Shown one piece after another: positions 47,137-59,118 of a DNA stretch of 64,000 bases (positions within the stretch are counted from its first letter, which is position 1; every line of letters begins with the position of its first letter). The stretch lies in NCBI GenBank assembly GCA_028671895.1, contig CM053795.1, positions 9,445,501 through 9,509,500 on the forward strand. The letters run 5' to 3'. Source of the stretch: Oenanthe sinensis. Its lineage: Eukaryota; Streptophyta; Magnoliopsida; Apiales; Apiaceae. The position numbers and the translations under genes were made by a program. The notes below the pieces were generated by a model. It ran no database searches and was not told the origin of the DNA. It saw nothing but the letters and a program-made list of their open reading frames with translations.

Positions 47137-47745
47137 TTATAATGTCACAACTTTCTTCCTTTTCTTAAGCGACACATTCCCATCCAACAAACATTCCGGC
47201 GACCCTAAATACCTCTTATCTACAATTTTGACCGGATCGGGCGCACCGGAATTAACCAAAAGTGGGAAATTCAAAATAGCCCGTGCACCGCGCATGCGAA
47301 ACGCTGCCTTGTCATAAGCCATGGCTGCATCCTCGGCGCTCCCATACGTTCCTAGCCAAACCCTACTCCCATTCTTTGCCGGATCTCTAATCTCAGCTGC
47401 AAACTTCCCCCAAGGCCTTTCCCTAACGCCTCTGTATTTCCTTATTTGCGGTTGCGCCACCACCTCCTCTGTCGCCTCAAAATAAGCTTCATTCTCAGCA
47501 CTATACTTGACTGCCGCGATGGGCTCATGTACCGCCATATCTTGAGAATTATTGTCATATAACTGTGACTCATTCAAACATTGAGATACAGAGGCAGTGG
47601 TGTTGCTGCTGGAGGATTCGCTTAGGCAACATATGGCAGGAGAGTTTCGGGGATTCGTGTCTTCTGGTGCATGATCGTCGAGAAGGTGTCGTCGGATCGA
47701 TTCGAGAAGAGAAAAGTCCGAATCAAAGCTACTATTGTTGTACAT
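47137..47745 (-). CDS. ERF-family AP2 transcription factor, group IX-like (tandem copy 1)
   Basis: A nuclear regulator that binds GCC-box DNA in ethylene, jasmonate and pathogen responses. The single exon encodes 202 residues from the ATG at 47745 (MYNNSSFDSDFSLLESIRRH). The AP2/ERF domain spans about residues 104-161, starting KYRGVRERPWGKFAAEIRDP, with Ala14 and Asp19 of the domain that mark ERF rather than DREB proteins. The N-terminal acidic LLESIRRHLLDD motif matches the group IX activation-type motif shared with the second copy. A basic KKRKK near the C-terminus is a probable nuclear signal. It is intact, and a TATATATA box precedes it. The target genes cannot be read from sequence. Confidence 0.93.
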   Translation of the reverse strand: MYNNSSFDSDFSLLESIRRHLLDDHAPEDTNPRNSPAICCLSESSSSNTTASVSQCLNESQLYDNNSQDMAVHEPIAAVKYSAENEAYFEATEEVVAQPQIRKYRGVRERPWGKFAAEIRDPAKNGSRVWLGTYGSAEDAAMAYDKAAFRMRGARAILNFPLLVNSGAPDPVKIVDKRYLGSPECLLDGNVSLKKRKKVVTL

Positions 47746-47866
47746 TGTGAACAAAATGTCATTAGTTTTGTGTCTTACAGTACAGTTGTAGGCTTGTAGC
47801 TCTTATAGAAGTGTGTTTGTAGAGGAAAGAAAAGTGATGTATGCGAGGAGTATGACTGAGAGTACA

Positions 47867-47874
47867 TATATATA
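47867..47874 (-). promoter_or_regulatory. TATA box of ERF copy 1
   Basis: TATATATA lies 122 bp upstream of the start codon of the first ERF gene. Confidence 0.6.
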
Positions 47875-48498
47875 GTGGCATGGGTGGCCCTCTTGCCTAC
47901 TGGGAGAAACATGTATTATAGTCAAATGATTGCATTTTAAAATTTGGTCAAGTCATTTCATACAGTCTTAAATTATTGCTGAGGAATAAAACCCCATTAC
48001 CTTCTCGAACGTTTACGCACTTTGTATTGGAACACACTGAATGACTAACACTCTGCGCATTTTATATACATGTGTGTGTTTTGTACTTTTGTTTGTACAA
48101 AGCAATTTTGATAATGTTTGGTAATAAAAATTTGAAAGTGACGATAAAAAGTACTGTATATATAATTGGTTTCATAATAGGAGGAGAGTAAAGTGCCGTT
48201 TATGTATTTTTATTTTGTGTTACCATTTAAAATATTTTTTTAAAATTAACTAAAATTACGTAATATAAAATCATGTGTTGATAAGAAGAATATTTTTACA
48301 TGTTAGAGATTAAATAAAAACGAAATTAGATAATAGCCGACGGCGGGTGGGAGAAGTGACCAGAAGAATATGATTACTACAATAATCACATACTACAGAC
48401 TTACATATAATCAATAACAAATCATTGCGTACCTAATTCCACTAGTTAAGTTTTTGCGATCGACATTAACATAAACGTAAAGCCAGGTTCATTAACTT

Positions 48499-48616
48499 AC
48501 TTCATCCATTTCACAATAAGGTCTCTTTTAATATTTTGTGTAATATTTAGTCAAAAATTAATTAATTTGACTATAAAATTTAAAACAGGACAATTATTTT
48601 GAGATAAAGGGAGTAT
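48499..48616. mobile_element. Short Stowaway-like MITE
   Basis: About 118 bp. It begins near TACTTCATCCATTTCACAAT and ends ATTTTGAGATAAAGGGAGTA, with inverse arms. The ends are diverged from the usual CTCCCTCC. Confidence 0.45.
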
Positions 48617-49251
48617 TAGATGGTGAGACGCGCGCCGTATTTTCCATTTTCATTTTCAATTTTTTAAACTTTCCTACACATGGGATACCTCATTATAGGG
48701 ATTATAATTTTTTAGATGTTTAACAATATTAGTGCCACATTGAATTATAAGGATTTAGCAACATAAATTCTACTCCAACCTTGTAAGTCTTTACCAAAAA
48801 TTTATAGGCGAGAGAATACATGGGGATGCCTCATTTGCATCCTTATAATGTCACATCGTCTTTTATTCCCTATAAATCAACATATATCTACTTCAATCAT
48901 CCTTCTTCTTATCTATATTATCTAAAATATTGAATAAATATTATTTTTTAAATCATAGGAAATAATTACAAAAAATATTATTAGAATAAAATAATTTTTT
49001 GATTTCCTATATTTTAAATAATCATTATTTTATTATATTTTAAGTAACCAAAATATGATTTGGCTTCGAGATGCTCTATGACATCAGAATCGAATCTAGT
49101 ACCACTCAGAAGTTAATTTAATACAGTGTATCAATACAAATGTTAAAACAGCCGTCGTCGGCTCATTTGCTACGTGCCGAACCTTAGACACATTTTCCAA
49201 TAAATAAGCACTACAGTAGTACAGACTACAAGCGCTGTAAATTAATAATCC

Positions 49252-49492
49252 TCACTCTCTCCCATTTATTTATGTTTCGGAGAAAAATTTTGTCACGTAT
49301 TTTAAGGTGTATATAAAGTATAGTTCCGTAACTTATTTTTACAATTTTTTATTTTTAATAAAAATTGAAAGTTTAAATTTTTATTCATAAAAAAAAATTA
49401 AAATAAGTTATGGAACTATACTTTATATGAACCTTAAAATGCGTGTCGGACATTTTCTCTAAAACGTAAATAAATGAGTGAGACTAGAGGAG
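49252..49492. mobile_element. Stowaway-like MITE related to the intronic copy
   Basis: Near-inverse arms centred at about 49370 share TAAAGTATAGTTCC and GTCACGTATTTTAAGG-type sequence with the element at 39538-39788. The outer ends (CTCACTCTCTCCCATTTATT and the inverse around AATAAATGAGTGAGACTAGA) are partly eroded. Confidence 0.65.
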
Positions 49493-50369
49493 TATATGTT
49501 TAAATTTTTATACTTTTTTTAATGAAAATAAATTAATAAATACATAACATATAATTTTTCTATTTATTAAAAATCCTAACGCAGATAAATGCATAAAAAT
49601 AAAATAAAATAAAACAAAAAATCTGACTCACAAAAAAAAAATTATATTAAAAGCATGTTTAAATATTATAAAATACACTTAATTTTCCCCGGCATTGGAC
49701 AACGTGTTTAAAAATATACATGTATTAGATATAATTTTATTTATTATAATACGTACTTTAACTATATGCATATGTATATTACCTAATATGTTTTTTTAGA
49801 CCCAATTATATATTTATTATAATAAGGGTTTAAATTATAACATATTTATATTAAATAGAATAAATTTATATAAAATAAGAAAATATATAATATTAATAAA
49901 AATTCTTAATATTATAAAATCTTATATTGAATATCAATAAAAATATAAATAAAAATTTAATTTATTTAAATATTAATTATATGTTGCTACCCACGGTTAC
50001 AAGCTTGTATCCCAACACTACTATGATACGATGACGGGAACACCGGAGGGTCGGAGTAACATTGAGTAAATTACAAAATGCTGGTAGATGCAACTTGCAA
50101 GACGAAATCTACCCTCCGTTACACAAGAGTGGAGTGTTGACCGAAAGTCAAAAGCGACATGGAAGTCAATAAGAGTAGATAAAGTCGTTGATTACAACTT
50201 ACAAGGTATGGTTAGACAAATGGTCTTCTAGACAACCATTACACGTGGGGTTAAATCTGTTTACGTAGCCATGAGCATCACGGAAGCTTCCACTTTCTAT
50301 GATCTATCACATCACAGAAGCTTCTATATCCCTCAGCATTTATCTCGAGGCTCTGTAATAAACGAAGAA

Positions 50370-50644
50370 TGAAATGAAATTTATACTATTATTTGGATGA
50401 AATTAAAAAAAATATTTATAATTTTCATTTTTTCTTTCATTCTATTCCAAATTATTTGAAATTTTAAAAAGAATGTTCCATTTCATTTCATCACCATTCT
50501 CCCTACAATCTCATCATAATAAATTTAAATCCGCTCATATTTATCCACAATTTCACCTATACATTCTTCTTTCTACATAAAATTTGCTTATAATTTTTTA
50601 TTTCATTATTTTCTGATTTCATTTTCACCAAATGAACACAACTT
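50370..50644. mobile_element. Tourist-like MITE, inverted relative of the bL19c intron element
   Basis: Read on the minus strand from 50644 it starts GTTGTGTTCATTTGGTGAAA and stays alignable by eye with the element at 2675-2986 through TTTTATGTAGAAAG and TTATGATGAG. The far end (near 50370) lacks a clear terminal repeat. Confidence 0.65.
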
Positions 50645-51436
50645 TAGTTCTTTACCTATCATTACTACGCATAAATTTTGACTTGAATATTTTAAAGGGT
50701 CTGTCTTGTACCTTTAATTTTATTTAATTTTATTAATTTAATTAAAAAATATATTTAAATATTGTAACAAATTAAAATTTATTTTAATTCCAAATCATTC
50801 ACATTTAAGTATAAATTGAAAATTTTAAAATGATAAATTAATTCTCTAAAAAGATTAAGACAAACAATAAAAATTACAGAAAAACTTTAAAAAAAAATGA
50901 GAAGATACGAATTTTTTAATAGTAAGGATTCCGGGGTGGGAAAAATGTGGACAGTAGTAGAAAATGAAGTATAGAAGCTTTTGAACTCTAGTTTAAATTA
51001 TTAAAATAAACTGATTGGAAAAATAAAAAAATTAAATATTTATCAACATCATAATTTAAAATTCACTTTTTTTTCATTCATTCTAATCAAACATAACATT
51101 TGAATTTTGAATTAAAATGGGACATGTACAATTTTTTTTCATTTTTAATTATTATATTTTACTAAAGAATTTACCTGACATTATAAATTACTTATTTATT
51201 TAAATAATATTAAAATTCATATATTTAATAATTTTATCACAAATTCAACTATACGGATGAAAAAATTATGTAATAATTAGTGTATATATTAAATTACATA
51301 GAATTTTGTATTGTATATTATATAACTTTATGTCATAATTGAATATAAAATTAAATCTGAACCGCTACATAGCTATTTCAAAATATATGCAACTTACAAT
51401 ATTAAAATAAGTATATTCTTAACCTGTAAATTTTAT

Positions 51437-51446
<10 letters not shown>

Positions 51447-51492
<46 letters not shown>
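51447..51492. repeat. (AT)n microsatellite
   Basis: An uninterrupted AT dinucleotide tract of about 45 bp between the ERF genes. Confidence 0.9.
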
Positions 51493-51494
<2 letters not shown>

Positions 51495-51786
51495 TTATTG
51501 TTACACGATCTTTTTATATATACGGGTTGAATGTGTGAAAAAATGTTAAAATTGTAATATATCATGGTGTTTGGGTAAAAAAAATTCTACGCCATCAGGT
51601 AGAAACTCTTTACCCATAAATTTATATTATAGTAAAAGAATAATAAACTCATTTTTGGTGAACAACAATATTTGTATGCGCAAAAATAGAACAACACAAA
51701 CTTTGAATTAAGTTAAAAGAAATTAAAGAATGAACTTGGGCTTAGCATTAAGCTCCAGCCACCAAGTAATTACCAACTCAACAGTT

Positions 51787-52452
51787 TTACAAACAATTAA
51801 AAAAATCATTCCCCATCAACCAAGTCTGAAATGAGTCCACTTCCACACTATCTGTTCTCTCTAATACCATCACCGGCGCCACCGCTCCCACTACCGTCTT
51901 CTTATGCTTTTTCGGAATCGAAACCGACGAAGAACAATCCGAATAACTTGAAGACGATGACGAAGAGTTGAGCGCAGCTAGCGTCCTCTTGGAAATTATT
52001 CGCTTCGGCTCAGGCTCTCCCGAATTAACCCTAAGAGGAAAATTCAACATGGCACGCGAGCCACGCATGCGGTACGCTGCTTGGTCATAAGCTAACGCAG
52101 CATCCTCTGCCGTTTCATATGTCCCGAGCCACACACGGGCCCCATTTTTCGCCGGATCTCTAATCTCCGCCGCAAATTTGCCCCATGGTCGTTGTCTCAC
52201 TCCTCTGTAATGTTTACTCTTCTCCGTCGCTGCCTTGGCCGGAATTTTTTTAATTTCTTGAAATTCTGGTACAAAAATTTCAGGCTCAGACTTGACAACT
52301 GCTTTAGGAAGCGACGATACAAACATTTGTTCACACGAATTTTTAAAACTATTATCTTCCGTTTCAAAATCACCAAGAAGATGTTGCCTGATTGATTCAA
52401 GAAGATCAGAGTCAGTAGAATCGAACCCAGAATTTTCTTGAAAGCTCATCAT
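51787..52452 (-). CDS. ERF-family AP2 transcription factor, group IX-like (tandem copy 2)
   Basis: Same family and orientation as the ERF at 47.1 kb; a single exon of 221 residues. The AP2/ERF domain spans about residues 81-138 (HYRGVRQRPWGKFAAEIRDP), again with Ala14 and Asp19. The N-terminus has the shared SDLLESIRQHLLGDF motif, and the domain is followed by the conserved LNFPLRVNSGEPEP, as in copy 1 (LNFPLLVNSGAPDP). The region after it has a Ser-rich run and a basic KKHKK. The acidic, aromatic C-terminal tail (DSFQTWLMGNDFF) is absent from copy 1 and may be an extra activation segment. Intact; TATA box at 52562-52569. Confidence 0.93.
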   Translation of the reverse strand: MMSFQENSGFDSTDSDLLESIRQHLLGDFETEDNSFKNSCEQMFVSSLPKAVVKSEPEIFVPEFQEIKKIPAKAATEKSKHYRGVRQRPWGKFAAEIRDPAKNGARVWLGTYETAEDAALAYDQAAYRMRGSRAMLNFPLRVNSGEPEPKRIISKRTLAALNSSSSSSSYSDCSSSVSIPKKHKKTVVGAVAPVMVLERTDSVEVDSFQTWLMGNDFFNCL

Positions 52453-52561
52453 ATTATTTTTTTAGTAAGACTCGAACTGTAGGAGTTGTGTGTGTCTGTA
52501 GTTGAAGAATTGAATTGTGAATGTTAGTAATGGAATGGAAAAAGGAGAATGTGAGATTGTG

Positions 52562-52569
52562 TATATATA
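52562..52569 (-). promoter_or_regulatory. TATA box of ERF copy 2
   Basis: TATATATA lies 110 bp upstream of the start codon of the second ERF gene, with nearly the same spacing as in copy 1. Confidence 0.6.
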
Positions 52570-52990
52570 GAGGGTTATAATTAGAAACGAGGTGCATGAA
52601 TGTAGTTGCTTGATTGAGTAATATTATTATCTATATATTAATTTAAGATTCTTTTAAGCTGCCTGTTGGATTTTAGTGGCTGGCCCTTTTTCTTTGAAGC
52701 TTCCCTTGCCTTTATCTCGAAGACAATTTTCGACATGTGACTGATTTCATATTAATCAATACATGCTTTATGCAGCAACTAGCACTTTATATATATATAT
52801 TTAATATCAACAAGGCATCCAACTATCTAAATTCATTGGAATGAATTGATAGGTGACTAATATTAATAACGCATACGACATCAAGTTAAAAAGAATGACT
52901 TAACCTAGTTCACACCTAGCGTCATAAAAACTGAGCCTAATACGGAGGATCTGCACTCCAAAAATATATAATCATAATATAAATATTAGA

Positions 52991-54064
52991 TGTAATATCC
53001 CGTATTTTTTTAAAATAATAAAATAGATTAATAATAATAGAAAAATAATTAAAATTGAATAGAAATTAGAAATGGATTAAAATGGTGAAATTTCGAATAT
53101 GGGTCGGATTTGAATCGTAGTAGATTTTGTTATAGAATTTAAAACTCTATATATAGATTGAGATCTCCTTATTATTTGATATTCTATTCGAGCCACGTTG
53201 ACTAAACAGTTGTAAATCTCTTTCGATACAATTCTTTATTCTTTTTTTCATCTTTGTTATTGAAATTCGTAGAATTTTCCATACATAAATCAGTTGTCTT
53301 ATAATATTCGTAGAAAATTCATCATAAGTTGGAATTCAGTGATTTTGGATTTTTCGGAAAGGTCTCTTCGTTCTCTATGACTTCCGTGTAAGTTTTTCAA
53401 GAAAACATTGTTTCGAGGGTCAAACAGGTGAAATACAGATTCAGACAGAATTAGAGTTACGAAGAAGTTCGACGTTTGAGGCGTGATATTTTCGATTGAG
53501 TGTTAAGGATTGAATATATGTTCTGGATGTTGTTAATTCTTGGTTTGCGAGATTGAGGTAAATTTTCGATCGATCTTTCTGGTATTTTCAAAATTATGTA
53601 TATATTTGATTATATAAATATGAGCTAAGTGGTTATATTTTGAAGTGACATGTTTATATGTGTTATGTGTCAGCAGTAATTTTGGAACTTTGATGTATGA
53701 CATGGCTTGTGAAAATCTAGGACCAAGGTCATCGGGTGGTAGTGACAATTTTCTGAAAATTTATGACTGTTATCACCGGGTTGTAGTGGTCGTGGTATGA
53801 ATTATGAATAACAAGTTATTGTTTTATGTGCAATCATTGTGTGGTATCTTATCAAATAAGAATAAAAAAATGTATCGAATTAATGGTACATTTTCAGGTT
53901 TGATATAAGAGGAAGATGAAGTGTATTGAATTTTGAGTATCTTAGATTTGGAGTACATTGATTGTTGATTCGTCATTGTTAGCTGCGCTTTTGTAATAGA
54001 GATTTGGATTAATAATTGTGTAATTTTGCTCGAATCAATAGCACGTAAATAACGGGCTGTTACA
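52991..54064. mobile_element. Probable solo LTR
   Basis: A 1.07-kb block starts TGTAATATCCCGTATTTTTT and ends AATAACGGGCTGTTACA, so it has the TG...CA boundaries and short inverted ends of a retrotransposon LTR. The flanking 5-mers are TTAGA and TTAAA, a 4/5 match to a target duplication. No internal retrotransposon genes or second LTR are nearby. The TGTAATATCCCGT start is common in plant LTR elements. Confidence 0.6.
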
Positions 54065-54069
54065 TTAAA

Positions 54070-57000
54070 ATACTACAAATTAGCTTCTCTTCAATCCATA
54101 ATAAATCAATACAATAATTATGGATAAATAAAAAGAAATACATAATATTTAAATTGTTTAATATGTATAAAATTTTAAAATAACTATTAATTTAGAAGGA
54201 AATATATATAATTAAGTATGCGGACCAGCATGTGGGAGTAATTCTTTACGAAGTGCCGTTCTCATAAATTTAACCATAACCTAAACTTAGAAATTAATGA
54301 TTTTATAAATATAATAGTAAAATTGAAGGCTAAACTTGTTAGGAGTTTTTTTCAAAAATACTTTTCTATATAATTTTTTTAAAATACGATTTTTAAAAAA
54401 AAATTCAAAAATCCAAATTTTATTTTCAAAAATACTACCGGCAAGTTATGCAACTTAAAATGCAATTTTTTTTCAAAATTGATTTGAGTTGCAACCAAAA
54501 GTATAAACCGATCACATGAAACAATTTTAAAATCAACTTTTTTTGAAAAAAATAATAATTATATTTTGGATTACAAATAATTGCAGATTGTATTTTTAAT
54601 ATGATATATTATGTAATACATATATATAAGGGATATTATAATATAATATTCTAATGTATTATATTATGATATATGAAATTATTAATATTATATGCTATAT
54701 ATAATTAGTGTAAAAGAGATTCTACCTTAGATACTACTAAAAAAACTCGATATTGATTACTAAATATGTAAATTTAATATTTAGTTCCAAAATTTACACA
54801 TAGGTTTAATATTTTAATTTCAACAACAATATATTAAAATTTAATCTTTATACTATTTGTTTTAATCATAATAATAAAGTGTAAAAATTTAATATTCATA
54901 TTATTAATGTAAAAGTACTAACAAAATAAAGTATTTCCATCTAAACAATTACAAAAAACATATAAAATTTTATTACATAAATATTAATATTAAATTAATA
55001 AATATTTATATAAAGAATTCCGTATAAAATACTATTTAAAGTTCATTAGACCAATTATAAACCGACCAAACAATTGGCTAATTATAGTTTATCGAATGAT
55101 TGATTGATTAATCAAAATCTATAATTTTGATGATATTGTGTATTTTGAAATGGTTAATCATTAATTAATAAAAAAATGTCCATTACTTCCAAGTTATTAT
55201 TCAAACCATATCTGACGAAGTACAAATAGTCAAGTACACAATAATTCTTTTAAAATTTCCAGCACACAATATAACAAGTTTACAACAAACCCCACGATAA
55301 CAATAAAGTGTTTAACCACACGTCCACACTAGACAACTTTCCTCGTTGGTGCACAACACATATCAAGCAAAACAACAACTCTGGTTAGGAGAAAATAGAT
55401 TATGCACCCAAACCAAAAACTATACGTTGCAATCTAACGTCTAATTCAATTCCTGTCATAGAAAACTTAACCCAACAACCAAGAACTTGTATGGCATGGC
55501 AACATCAGCATTTCATCAATTTTTTTATATAGATAAATAATAATAGCACAAGGCATGAAAAAACAGTTATCCGATTCCCAACTCTCCTACCACAAACCTA
55601 AACCACCACCAAAATACTTCAAATATGTACTGTATTACTGTGCATTAGTGTGCCAAATGCCTTCCCCCAACAAAATTGGAAACAGGTCTAAACAATTTGT
55701 ACATTCCCAACTATTAATATAGTCCCTAACTCGAATAAATGCGTGGGAAGGACATGCCGTTCACAATTAAAAATAAACTTTTAAGTATCGGAAATGACAT
55801 GTAAAATATCTTATGAAAGATATAATTCTTTTAGAAAAATTCGTCAGTTAAATTTCTCTATTAGGAAGTCAGGTTTACAATTGAAATCGAAAAAGGAGAA
55901 GATACTTATGTTAGTATAATGGAAATTTTCCCTCTCAACCAATTTGGTGATATAAAATTTATAATTGTATAAATATAATCACACATAAGTTCTCTGATCA
56001 GATTTATTTATCAACTTGAAATCAATCTTGTAATGACAATAAGAGTAATTACTAATTATTCTTCAAATTTAATTATATACGTTAATTAATAAAATTACAT
56101 AAATAAGTCGTTCAGTCCAAAAAGAACTAGAAGCCTGGAACTGATATGTTGACTGTTTTCTTCTATTAATGTTGTGTACCCCGGAAATGTTGAATACAAA
56201 CGTTCACATTGGATGACAAAAAAATTGGTTTGAATCTGGATTCAACACTTGACCTGATGTCTGATTCACAACCCACGAACTCTATCGGAAAAGTAATACT
56301 ATCGTATATTTTATAGCGTAATTAATTGGTGTTTCATAAGAATTTTATAAAAATTACCAAAACCGTTTTTTTAATCATAATAATTTACTTCGGAATACAT
56401 GTATTGTTACTAAAATGTAATGAAATATTTTTTTATAATGAAATATTTTTTATAGAACCAACTCGATTAGGTTCAAAATACAGGACAATTTTAATACTAG
56501 TCTCTATCAGTATCATTTAGACAGGTTATAATTAACGAGCAAATATTTCATTGCTGTTCTTCTAGTATACCTGGATTTTATAAATAATTAAAATAATATA
56601 AATTTATAAGTACTGTAATACTTTGTAATTCTTTCTCTGCTTAATATAATATAATTTAGATACAAATACACGCACAATAGTTAACAAATTCAAGAATTAA
56701 CGGATTAACGGGTTGAGGAACACGTTTTAAATAATTTTGGTGAGGAAAAGAAGTTAATTAATTAACAGCATAAGATGATGATCCGAGTGGGCTGCATTCA
56801 ACCTTTTGAATTTCTTTTTGCATTTGAAGTCCACAAAATAAAATTACAAAGTTTTATTCTCTTGCGTTGGAAGTCAATTTATTATATCCAGCATATCACA
56901 ATTAATTATTATATTATACAGCCGTTTTTTGTGTTTGTTTTAGGGTTGGAGTTAAAAAGTTCAGTCGAAGTGAAGTTTGTAACATATTATAAATAGTCTC

Positions 57001-58430
57001 TTTTATAGATCGATTTAAGTAGTTTAATAATTATTTAATTTAATGTATCCGCTTTATACTCAAAATTGAAGTATATTTTTTTTACGTTATGGTCCGTCAA
57101 AGCCTAAATTGTATAGATTTTTCAAGAACTAAATAATAATTGAAATCGAGTTCCAGCTCAGTTTCTAATTGTAGATTAATCGGCTGCAATGTATTAATTT
57201 AGCCCAATTATTCTAGAAAGCAAGCCCATCAAGGAAAGAAACTGATTGGAGCCCGATAATTCATAGCACTTGTGCAAAGGAAAAGGGCGAAGCAAACCCA
57301 ATTTTTAAGAAGTTGTTTCATTTACAAGCCCAAGAAATCACAGCAATATCAACTCAAGTGGAATTCTATCCTCATGGACAGAAAACAAAACAGAAAAAAT
57401 AAAATCCTAAAAATAATATTTCTGTTTTTAAAAACAAAAGTTATCTTTAGCTAACTATCTAAAGTATTATAATACAATATCAAAGTTATTTTTGTAAATA
57501 TAAGGGGACAAATTATATTATTACAAAAATTTCATTCACATTTCATATTCAAAATGCTAGTAATTTTGGGTAAATTATCTAAAGTTAACTTTAAATATCT
57601 TTTTCCATTAATAAATTTATCATGACAATCAAGTTTGTTATAGACTTTGAAAGTCTGAACGATGAGTTAAAGTAATACAGTAGTATTTCTTTTCGAAAGC
57701 CGGTATGCATGTCAAAAAGACGATCATACACACAAGCCTAAATCCCTAAGATATAGGCGCATTTTAGATATTTGACGGGGAATATTCTCAAATAAGTATA
57801 TGATTAATTTCATCTCTATTAAAAATAATACACACTCTTTATATTTACATAAATAATTTTACTGAAAACAAATACATAGTTACTTGGGACTTCTTTGAAA
57901 AAGCATAGTACCAATTATTTGGTTGATATAAATAAAAATAAAAATTTTAATATAAAGTTTATTTTTATTTTCTTTGAGTCGAAATCTATTTTTGTCATAA
58001 AAAAACACAGAAAAAAAAATACACAACCAAAATATTTTTCCTTTACAGTTGGTTTATCATTGTTTTACTTGTGCAGAGAGGAAAGGCGGATATATAGGTC
58101 GGCTGTTAAATGTGAATATATTGAAAATACCAGACGTACTACTAGAATATCACCTTTAAATTTTCTCTACTAGATACGTGTCACGCGGCAGATAGAAAGT
58201 TAGAATATGTGATTGTGACTCACCTTGTTTCAAGTTTCAATAAAGACTCTTCCCCGCACATCTATGTTTATTGTTTTGTATGTATGTATAGCTAGGCAGG
58301 CCTCGGAGATCATTATAATATAATGGAGTGGTTAAACTAGTGGAACCTTTCATACATACGAACCCAAAAGCTTCTCATAATATAGACAACAAGCCCGCAT
58401 TCGATCATATAGACAAGCTCACTTTAATAC
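54070..58430. other. Gene-poor region
   Basis: AT-rich; no intact gene is seen. The segment 55250-55720 is less AT-rich, A/C-biased on the plus strand and lacks a coding frame; it could be part of a non-coding transcript from the minus strand, but nothing proves it. The segment near 58250-58430 leads into the GH5 gene. Confidence 0.4.
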
Positions 58431-59118
58431 AATCCGCTATTTCCTCAATTTCCATTTTCATAAGGTATGTATAGTGTATATATATGTTCTTTCGGCTCTT
58501 GTATGTATGCTTAGCTAGTTGAAAACTGCATTATGTTCATCATGTTATCGATATACGTGTTAGTATATCTGTGTACATAAATTTAATCTTGTGATTTTTT
58601 ATTTTTTTTAATGAATATACGGTCACATATAAGCAAAGTTAGTCTTTAGATTTATTGAATATTAGAACAGTCAATATTAGTACTATTGAATGATCTTGAC
58701 ATGTGTTTTTAGAGCAAACATTCTTGCCTATTGTGATTGAATTGATTTCTAGTTTGGAGATAGGTAAGTTAACTAAGAATACTGTGAATGCTGCAGTAAA
58801 GAGAGAGTGGCCAGAACTCTAAAGCTGCATTTAACACAGAAATACATTACAATTTACAAACTAGAAATAATGAAATCTTTTCCAACCAAATGTAACCGGT
58901 TTGGCCTACACTTCAACCTTGGGTTGGTAATATGTACTAGAATCTTACTTGGAAGTAGTGTCGAGGCTGTTTCTGTGTAAAAATCTGATAGTGCTAATTC
59001 CATTATATTCTGCAATATCTGCTATTGAGCACATTGGCAACAATTAAACTACATTGCATTTTTCTATGATGACAATAACTTTTCTTGGATTTATTGTTCT
59101 TAGATTTCAGAGTTCAAT
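58430..59118 (+). other. Possible 5' leader exon and leader intron of the GH5 gene
   Basis: A pyrimidine-rich segment ends CCATTTTCATAAG followed by GTATGTATAG (about 58464/58465), a strong 5' splice site; an acceptor TTGTTCTTAG at about 59102 is followed 17 nt later by the ATG at 59119. This looks like a 5' untranslated exon plus leader intron. The model is inferred only from splice signals. Confidence 0.45.

Larger units (their letters stand above)
47880..51786. other. Intergenic between the two ERF genes
   Basis: A 4-kb interval without genes. It holds small Stowaway-like elements at about 48499-48616 and 49252-49492, a Tourist-like element at about 50370-50644 and an (AT)n run at 51447-51492. 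The part near 50000-50340 has a less AT-rich segment with no coding frame that I can support. Confidence 0.45.

Noticed and set aside
47746..47754. Three-residue upstream extension of ERF copy 1
   Set aside because: It begins with TTG; the first real ATG is at 47745.
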